Assembly: GCF_000421545.1 (NCBI RefSeq)
Contig: NZ_ATXF01000006.1
Coordinates: forward strand, 434,001-498,000
DNA from: Agromyces italicus DSM 16388
Lineage (GTDB): Bacteria; Actinomycetota; Actinomycetes; Actinomycetales; Microbacteriaceae
Reading direction: 5' to 3'
DNA: 64,000 nucleotides
Part shown: in pieces, positions 58,681 through 64,000 of the stretch
Position numbering within the stretch: the stretch's first letter is position 1
Layout of the letters: each line of letters starts with the position of its first letter
The notes under the pieces: generated by a model
What the model was told of the DNA's origin: nothing
Database searches by the model: none
Seen by the model: the letters and a program-made list of their open reading frames with translations, nothing else
Translations under genes and position numbers: made by a program

Positions 58681-59403
58681 ATGAACGCCGCCGCCCCCCA
58701 TCGCGCTGCGCTCACCGTCATCATCACGCTCTGCGCGGCGCTCGTCGTCGGCGGGCTCGTGTTCGGCGCCGGCCGCGTCGAACACCTCGTGCCGCTGCTG
58801 CCCGCGATTCCGACGGGAGGCGCCGCCGCCACCGTGGCCGCAGGGGTCGCCGTCGGCGCGGCGATCTGGCTGTTCGTGCGGCTCGCGCAGAGCGCACGCT
58901 GCCGGGCCCGCAGGCGAGCGCTCGAGGCGAGCGTCCGGGGGCACGTGAGCTGCGGCATCCGCACCCGTCTGCTGGTCGCGGAGCTCAACGAGCTGCGCAC
59001 CGCCGAACCGCGCGAGATCCGTCTCGCCGCACGGTACTCGATCGTCGTCGACGAACTCGGCGTCTCGTTCTGGAACGGCGGGCGCCGGCCTCGCCGCGCG
59101 GCGCTGTTCCCCTGGCGCGAGGTGCGCAACATCCGCAGCGACTCGATCGTCGTCGGCGGTTCGGTCGTGCCGGCGCTCGTGCTCCGCGTGCGCCGCGGCG
59201 GCACCAGCGCCGAGTTGCCGATCATCTTGAGCGCACCGCGCCCGGGTGCGTACGCGCTGACGGATGCCCCGTTCTACGCGCTCGTGCGCAGCTGGAAGGC
59301 GCTGCACCGAGAGGCGCTGCGCGCCGAGGGCATCGAGCCGCCGCCCGTGACCGGGGCCATCCCGGTGATCCGACCCGGGCAGGCCTACGCCGAAGCCCGA
59401 TAA
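58681..59403 (+). CDS. Two-helix membrane protein with PH-like C-terminal domain, unknown
   Basis: A 240-residue protein with two membrane helices (about 10-30 and 44-66), then a basic stretch and a soluble beta-rich domain (ARYSIVVDELGVSFWNGG, FPWREVRNIRSDSIVVGG, VPALVLRVRRGG) that resembles bacterial PH-like domains. I do not recognise the exact family. ATG 58681 has GAGAGG about 6 nt upstream. It lies between divergent hemE and co-directional hemA; a role in haem synthesis is not implied. Confidence 0.7.
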   Translation: MNAAAPHRAALTVIITLCAALVVGGLVFGAGRVEHLVPLLPAIPTGGAAATVAAGVAVGAAIWLFVRLAQSARCRARRRALEASVRGHVSCGIRTRLLVAELNELRTAEPREIRLAARYSIVVDELGVSFWNGGRRPRRAALFPWREVRNIRSDSIVVGGSVVPALVLRVRRGGTSAELPIILSAPRPGAYALTDAPFYALVRSWKALHREALRAEGIEPPPVTGAIPVIRPGQAYAEAR

Positions 59404-59432
59404 CCGAAGCCCGAGAACCGAAGTCCGAGCGG
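59391..59432. repeat. Three 14-bp tandem units across a stop codon
   Basis: CGAAGCCCGATAAC, CGAAGCCCGAGAAC and CGAAGTCCGAGCGG follow one another. The first contains the TAA stop of the upstream gene, so the repeat grew from the gene end. Confidence 0.75.
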
Positions 59433-59483
59433 GGCGTTCGACGCAGCGTTGCCCCCCGAGTCATCCTCGCCTTCGACGGCGGG

Positions 59484-59489
59484 TAGAAT
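59484..59489 (+). promoter_or_regulatory. -10 hexamer TAGAAT, leaderless hemA promoter
   Basis: Ends 6 nt before GTG 59496 and fixes the hemA start in the absence of a ribosome binding site. Confidence 0.68.
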
Positions 59490-59495
59490 CTTCGC

Positions 59496-60848
59496 GTGCT
59501 CATCTGCCTGACCGCGAGCCACAAGAACGCCGGGTTCGCCACACTCGAGCGTCTTTCGGCGCACGCGGACTCCGCCGCGCCGCGCATCCTCGACCGTCAT
59601 GACACGCTCCAGGGCGCGGTCGTCGTTGCGACCTGCAACCGCTTCGAGGCCTACCTCGACCTCGACGCCCCCGAGGGGCACTCCCCCGTGCCCGCGGTGC
59701 ACGAGGCCATCCGCGCCGTGAGCGACGTCGCCGGCCTCGAGCCCGACGAACTGCGCGCGACCTTCGGGTTCGTGCACGGCAACGCCGTCGCGGGCCACCT
59801 CTTCTCCGTGGCATCCGGTCTCGAATCGGTCGTCGTCGGCGAGGGCGAGATCGCCGGCCAGGTTCGCCGTTCGCTCGAGCGCGCCCGCGCCGAAGGCACC
59901 ACGACCCCCGAGCTCGAGCGGCTCTTCCAGCGCGCCTCGCAGACCTCGCGTCGGGTGAAGAACCAGACCGGCGTCGGCGGCGCAGGCCGCTCGCTCGTGC
60001 GCCTCGCCCTCGAGCTCGCGTCGAGCCGCGTCAGCGACTGGTCGGCGGCGCGCGTGCTGCTCGTCGGCACCGGCCAGTACGCGGGGGCGACGCTCGCCGC
60101 GCTCCGCGACCGCGGCGCGAACGACGTCCGCGTCTACTCGCCCTCGGGGCGGGCCGCGAAGTTCACCCGAAGCCACGAGATCACCGCCGTCTCGCACGCC
60201 GGCTACGCGGTCGCGGCGGCCGCCGCCGACGTCATCATCACGTGCACGACCGCCGACCACCACGTCGTCGACGGGGTGCTGCTCGAGGGCGGGCGCGCGA
60301 CGCTCGCCGCCTCGCACAGAGCAGCGGATGCCTCGTCGTCGGCCGTGCTCGCCGAGTTCCGCGCCTGGTGCCCGGTGCCCGAGGCCGCGCACGACGCGCG
60401 CCAGCTCGTCATCGACCTCGGCATGCCGCGCAACGTCGCGACCGATGTCGCGGGCGTCGACGGCGTCGAACTCCTCGATCTCGAGACGATCCGCCGCCAC
60501 GCCCCGCTCGAAGAGCTCGGCGCGACCGACGACGCCCGCGTCATCGTCGACCGCGCGGCCCGCAACTTCGGCGCGGTCGGCGAAGAGCTCGACCTCGCCC
60601 CCTCGGTCGTCGCACTGCGCTCGCACGTGCAGGAGGTGCTCGACGCCGAGATCGCCCGGGCGCGCTCGCGGAGCACCGGCGACGCCGCGGCCGATGATCG
60701 CGTCGAGGCGGCGCTGCGGCACATGGCGGGCGTGCTTCTGCACACCCCCATGGTGCGCTCGCGCGAGTACGCCCGCTCGGGCGAGCAGCGCGCCTGGATC
60801 GACGGCCTCGAGGCCGTCTTCGGCGTGCGCGCCGACGAGCTGCACTGA
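59496..60848 (+). CDS. hemA: Glutamyl-tRNA reductase
   Basis: Reduces glutamyl-tRNA(Glu) to glutamate-1-semialdehyde with NADPH, the committed step of C5 haem synthesis. The 450-residue protein has the catalytic Cys47 in VATCNRFEAY, the GLESVVVGEGEIAGQVRRSL helix, the NADPH-binding VLLVGTGQYAG and the dimerisation domain near the C-terminus. Leaderless GTG start at 59496. It is read away from the hemE-to-hemL cluster, so the pathway's entry step has its own promoter. Confidence 0.95.
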   Translation: MLICLTASHKNAGFATLERLSAHADSAAPRILDRHDTLQGAVVVATCNRFEAYLDLDAPEGHSPVPAVHEAIRAVSDVAGLEPDELRATFGFVHGNAVAGHLFSVASGLESVVVGEGEIAGQVRRSLERARAEGTTTPELERLFQRASQTSRRVKNQTGVGGAGRSLVRLALELASSRVSDWSAARVLLVGTGQYAGATLAALRDRGANDVRVYSPSGRAAKFTRSHEITAVSHAGYAVAAAAADVIITCTTADHHVVDGVLLEGGRATLAASHRAADASSSAVLAEFRAWCPVPEAAHDARQLVIDLGMPRNVATDVAGVDGVELLDLETIRRHAPLEELGATDDARVIVDRAARNFGAVGEELDLAPSVVALRSHVQEVLDAEIARARSRSTGDAAADDRVEAALRHMAGVLLHTPMVRSREYARSGEQRAWIDGLEAVFGVRADELH

Positions 60849-60881
60849 CCCCGCGACCTCGAGCTTCGCGATGGCGGCCGT

Positions 60882-61289
60882 TCAGACCCGGCGCCTGACC
60901 TCCTGCGCGACCCAGCGGTTCGACCGCGCCGGGTCGACCACGGCGCGCCCGTCCAGTGGTCGCGCCCGAGGTGGAGTGAGGTGCTCGACCGGGAGCCCGG
61001 ACCCGTCGATCTCGATGATCCGGCGCTCGATCTCGTCGGCGTGCGCCCTCGGGTCTTCAGCCGGGCTCGTGACGAGCAGCGCGAGCACGGCTCCGGCCGA
61101 CGCCGCGGCGTCCGCGAGCTCCCCCTGCGTGCGGCGGCCGGACGGCCACCACAGCTCGACCCCGTCGTACCCCTCGGCCAGCGCGGCCGCCGGCAGCGCC
61201 GCCGGCTCGAGGTCGCTCCCCCAGTCCGACATGAGCACGAGCGGCGGCGGAGCCGCTGCGCCTCCCGGATACGCGGCCGGCGCGCTCAC
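60882..61289 (-). CDS. Truncated sugar-phosphate isomerase/epimerase-like protein
   Basis: A 135-residue product. Residues 17-90 (LVLMSDWGSDLEPA, EGYDGVELWWP, AGAVLALLVTSPAEDP) match the start of the xylose-isomerase-like TIM barrel, a fold that normally needs about 280 residues. The rest of the barrel is absent and the last 40 residues do not fit the family. It is probably a remnant or a domain-size relic. GTG 61289 overlaps the dioxygenase stop by GTGA, showing former operon membership. Confidence 0.65.
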   Translation of the reverse strand: MSAPAAYPGGAAAPPPLVLMSDWGSDLEPAALPAAALAEGYDGVELWWPSGRRTQGELADAAASAGAVLALLVTSPAEDPRAHADEIERRIIEIDGSGLPVEHLTPPRARPLDGRAVVDPARSNRWVAQEVRRRV

Positions 61290-62137
61290 AACCCGTCGTC
61301 CAGGTGCCAGTGCTCCTGCCAGCGCCAGTCGATCGGCTCCGACCTGCGCTGGTAGCGGATGTCGGTCGACAGGCGCATGCGGCCCCCCGCGTCGACGTTG
61401 TCGAGGCCGGCGTGCACCATGTGCGCCGAGTGCACCATGACGTCGCCGGCGGCGTAGTCGGTGACGAGCCAGCGCGCGTCGTACTCGTCGGCGAGACCCG
61501 GCAGGTCGGCGGTGATCGACGCGGCGGGGTGTCGGAGCTCGCCGGCGGCCTCCTGCGCCATGACCCGCCGATGGCTGCCCTCGAGGTAGGCGAGCCCGCC
61601 GCGTTCGAGCGGGATGTCACCGAGCGGGATCCACATCGACAGCACCCGGTCGCTGCCCTCGCGGAGGTACACGAGGTCGTAGTGGGCCTGGGTGGCGGTG
61701 CCGATGCCGCGCTCGCCCGGCTTGGTGTGACGGATGATCTTGCGCCGGTGCAGGTGCACGTCGTCGCCGAGGAGCCAGGCGAACCACTCGGCGATGCGCG
61801 GCGACCGGCAGAGCGCCTCGTACCGGGCACCCGGCACGATCTGGTCGAACAGGATGCGCCGGTACGAGGCCCGGTCGACGTCGTCGCTCGCGGCGATGCC
61901 CTCGACAGGGTCGGAGCCCTCGGCGATGAGCCCGGCGCCCGAGAGCGCCTCGAAGTAGTAGCGGCGGAACTCGACGACCTCCTCGGGCGCGAGGTGCCCC
62001 GTGAGATAGAGGTAGCCGTCGCGACGCAGTCTCGTCCAGAGGGCGTCTCGATCTCCGCGCTCCGCGGTCGGCACCGGCTCGAGCTCACCCAGACGTGATG
62101 GAGTTTCTTCGAGCACATACCCGTTCGACGTCAGCAT
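61286..62137 (-). CDS. Phytanoyl-CoA dioxygenase family protein
   Basis: A 283-residue Fe(II)/2-oxoglutarate oxygenase of the PhyH family. The iron-binding facial triad appears as HYD in TQAHYDLVYLRE and a distal His in MVHSAHMVHAGLDN; a 2-oxoglutarate-anchoring Arg is likely in GRMRLSTDIRYQ. Substrate unknown; related cluster genes act on sugars or small acids. ATG 62137 has a weak CAAGAT hexamer 6 nt upstream. It is divergent from an AraC regulator, which probably controls it with the truncated isomerase. Confidence 0.85.
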   Translation of the reverse strand: MLTSNGYVLEETPSRLGELEPVPTAERGDRDALWTRLRRDGYLYLTGHLAPEEVVEFRRYYFEALSGAGLIAEGSDPVEGIAASDDVDRASYRRILFDQIVPGARYEALCRSPRIAEWFAWLLGDDVHLHRRKIIRHTKPGERGIGTATQAHYDLVYLREGSDRVLSMWIPLGDIPLERGGLAYLEGSHRRVMAQEAAGELRHPAASITADLPGLADEYDARWLVTDYAAGDVMVHSAHMVHAGLDNVDAGGRMRLSTDIRYQRRSEPIDWRWQEHWHLDDGL

Positions 62138-62203
62138 GAATCCATCTTGAACTCGGCGCACGCCGGGCGGAATAGACTTCCAGAACCACAGAATTGGATT
62201 TTC

Positions 62204-63013
62204 ATGACCGACTGGGCGATCTACTCGCAGTCGCATCGGCTGCTCACCGAACATGGCCTGGCGTGCCTCGGCGCCGGGCAGCACTCCGGTCCTTCGTCGG
62301 GGTTCGGAGGCCGACGCCGCCTCGGTGACTACGCGATCGTCTTCATCTCCAGCGGCACGGGCGTGTACCGCGATCCGTTCGTCGGTCGCCTCGACGTGAA
62401 CGCGCCCGCGACGATTCAGGTCTTCCCGCAGCGCCCCCACGACTACGCCTCGCCGCACGGCTGGACCGAGCACTGGGTGCTCTACTCGGGCGCGACCGTC
62501 GCCGCATTCGAAGGCATGGGCGTGCTCGACCGGCGCCGGCCGGTCCAGCACGGTGCGCGACTCCCGTCCGACTTGGCCGGTCGATTCGAGCGGCTGCACG
62601 ATGCCCTCGGCCGCCCCGGCTGGCGGGCCGCCGTCGAGGCGTCGACGCTCACTCAGCAGCTCCTCGCCGACTCGGTCGCCGACCGTGCCGCATCGACGGC
62701 GAGCGAGGCGACGGTCGCAGCTGTGCAGGCCGACGCGGCCCTGCACCGCTCAGTCGCAGCCAGGGCCGCGCTGGCGGGCGTCAGCGTGAGCGCGCTCCGC
62801 GACCAGGTCCGAGAGGTCACCGGCGGCACCCCCAACGAACTCGTCATCGGCACGCGGATCGACCGCGCCTGCGGGTTGCTCGCATCCACGCAGCTCTCGG
62901 TGCAGGCGGTCGCGGCGAGCGTGGGGTACGACGACGCCGCGTACTTCTCTCGACTGTTCGCGCAGCGCGTCGGCATGGGACCTGCGCAGTTCCGCAAGCG
63001 GCACCGCCGGTAG
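62204..63013 (+). CDS. AraC family transcriptional regulator
   Basis: A 269-residue regulator. The N-terminal cupin-like effector domain (GDYAIVFISSGTGVYRD, VFPQRPHDY, TEHWVLYSG) resembles sugar-sensing AraC proteins. The C-terminal double helix-turn-helix contains ALAGVSVSALRDQVREVTG and the conserved end VAASVGYDDAAYFSRLFAQRVGMGPAQFRKRH. ATG 62204 lies about 25 nt after TAGACT (62173-62178). Likely regulator of the divergent dioxygenase-isomerase pair, perhaps in response to a sugar. Confidence 0.9.
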   Translation: MTDWAIYSQSHRLLTEHGLACLGAGQHSGPSSGFGGRRRLGDYAIVFISSGTGVYRDPFVGRLDVNAPATIQVFPQRPHDYASPHGWTEHWVLYSGATVAAFEGMGVLDRRRPVQHGARLPSDLAGRFERLHDALGRPGWRAAVEASTLTQQLLADSVADRAASTASEATVAAVQADAALHRSVAARAALAGVSVSALRDQVREVTGGTPNELVIGTRIDRACGLLASTQLSVQAVAASVGYDDAAYFSRLFAQRVGMGPAQFRKRHRR

Positions 63014-63052
63014 TCGCACACCCGGTCGGCGCACCGCCGCTCGCCGCGCCGC

Positions 63053-63093
63053 GCGCGAACGCCCCCGCGGTGAGGATCGCGGGGCGTTCGCGC
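63053..63093. terminator. Bidirectional terminator hairpin
   Basis: GCGCGAACGCCCC at 63053-63065 is perfectly complementary to 63081-63093 with a 15-nt loop. It lies between two convergent genes. Confidence 0.75.
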
Positions 63094-63142
63094 CGGATGG
63101 TGCCGAGCGGGCGACGAGTCGGCCCCGCCCGGCACCGGTCGT

Positions 63143-64000
63143 TCACTCGGTGCCGAAGAACTCCAACTCGGCGAGCGCGGCCCACGGCTGCCCGTTGTGC
63201 GAACTCGTGCCGACGACCTTGACGAAGCCCGCCGTGACCGGTGCGTCGAAGGTGACCTGCTGCGGCGCGTTGCCGGCGCCGAGCTCACCGCGTGCGACGG
63301 GCGAGCCCCAGTCGGTGCCGTCGGCGCTCACGAACACCTCGTACCCCTTGATGCGGCCGTTGGGCTCCGAGCCCTGACGCTGCTGGATCGAGATGCCGCG
63401 GAGCTCGTGCGAGCCGCCGAGGTCGACCGACACGTGGTGCGGGTAGTCGGGCGACCCGCCGAGCCACTCGGAGGACCAGATGGTCCCGGCGTCACCGTCG
63501 AGCACGTTCGCCGCGGCCCCGTTCTCACCCTCGGTCTCCTCGGAGGAGACGTCGGCGATCGACATCGCATCCCGCGGCAGCGGGGTCGGCGCTGCCTCGC
63601 GGGTGCCCCAGACGTTGAGCTCGTTCGCTCCCGCGAACGCCGCCCCGTTGATCGCGCTGAGTCCCACGAACTTGACGTACCGCGCGTCGGTCGCGTCGAA
63701 CGACAGGTGCTGCACGCCCGTGGTGCTCGCGAATGCGCCGGTCTTCACCGGGGTTCCCCAGTTCGTGCCGTCGGCGCTGAGGTAGAGCTCGTAGTTCTTG
63801 ATCGAGCCGTTGCCCACGCGCACCTGGTAGTCGAACCCCTCGACGGCGTACGTGTCGCCGAGGTCGAGCGCGATCCAGTGCGGGTACGGGGCATCGGGGT
63901 GCACCCGCGACCAGGCCGAGTGCCACATCGTCGCCGCGTTGCCGTCGATCGCCGCCTGTGCGCTGCCGTCGCCGGTTCCGGGCTCGGCGTCGCTGACTCC
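63143..64000 (-). CDS. F5/8 type C (discoidin) repeat protein, C-terminal part
   Basis: The frame stays open to the window edge, so at least 285 residues of C-terminus are shown and the start lies outside. Two consecutive discoidin-like modules are visible. The first has AAIDGNAATMWHSAW, PHWIALDLGDTYAVEGFDYQ and YVKFVGLSAING; the second has VLDGDAGTIWSSEW, PHHVSVDLGGSHELRGISIQ and FVKVVGTSSHNGQPWAALAE. Such carbohydrate-binding modules are common at the end of secreted glycosidases; the catalytic domain is not in the window. Confidence 0.88.
   Translation of the reverse strand, partial: GVSDAEPGTGDGSAQAAIDGNAATMWHSAWSRVHPDAPYPHWIALDLGDTYAVEGFDYQVRVGNGSIKNYELYLSADGTNWGTPVKTGAFASTTGVQHLSFDATDARYVKFVGLSAINGAAFAGANELNVWGTREAAPTPLPRDAMSIADVSSEETEGENGAAANVLDGDAGTIWSSEWLGGSPDYPHHVSVDLGGSHELRGISIQQRQGSEPNGRIKGYEVFVSADGTDWGSPVARGELGAGNAPQQVTFDAPVTAGFVKVVGTSSHNGQPWAALAELEFFGTE

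Overview
The window is high-GC DNA with the codon bias, gene density and vocabulary of an actinobacterium. A Microbacteriaceae member (Agromyces/Microbacterium/Leifsonia type) is the best guess. Supporting points are the coproporphyrin-dependent haem pathway, SufU-type Fe-S assembly, a DtxR/IdeR-like iron box, dispersed GGTCGAG...CTCGAGACC repeats, and many genes whose start codon lies only 6-8 nt after a TANNNT -10 hexamer (leaderless mRNAs). Genus-level placement is inference. No rRNA, tRNA, CRISPR array, integrase or transposase was seen.

Left part (0-31.9 kb): a DrrAB-type ABC exporter; a Tat-exported metallo-beta-lactamase-fold hydrolase; a phytoene-desaturase-like flavoprotein; small metabolic genes; a methylcitrate (propionate) operon gntR-prpD-prpB-prpC plus a DHFR-like gene read leftwards; divergent sufS-sufU; a 3-hydroxyisobutyryl-CoA-hydrolase-like gene; a frameshifted LysE exporter; an ArsR regulator; a repeat-filled 0.5-kb gap; PEBP and TrhO genes; a TetR/FAD-monooxygenase divergent pair; a five-gene siderophore uptake operon behind an iron box; a PEP mutase/isocitrate-lyase-like gene with an in-frame stop; an ABC-2 exporter; and an AlkZ-like winged-helix protein.

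Middle (31.9-47.3 kb): a leftward operon with stop/start overlaps at nearly every junction. It encodes a membrane Ser/Thr kinase, a 1993-residue Ig-like/FN3 surface protein, a MoxR AAA+ ATPase, a DUF58 protein, a polytopic transglutaminase-like protein, a DUF5684-FHA protein, a PP2C phosphatase and a small membrane protein with four TVVV motifs. It resembles the cluster called PFNA in bifidobacteria. The transglutaminase domain appears to have lost its whole catalytic triad, and the FHA protein and the small protein share the TVVV motif. This is the best candidate for a poorly described system in the window.

Right part (47.4-60.8 kb): a complete glutamate-to-haem pathway (hemA rightwards; hemE, hemG/cgoX, hemQ, hemH/cpfC, hemC, hemD, hemB, hemL leftwards), interrupted by a holin-like/DUF3618/YtxH envelope module and a GntR regulator. 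Short dispersed repeats sit in frame inside hemE, hemG, hemC and the GntR gene. The 41-bp element in hemE is read in a different frame from the copies in hemG and gntR, which argues for insertion of small mobile palindromes into coding DNA. The window ends with a truncated isomerase, a phytanoyl-CoA-dioxygenase-like gene, its divergent AraC regulator, and the C-terminal part of a secreted F5/8-type (discoidin) repeat protein.
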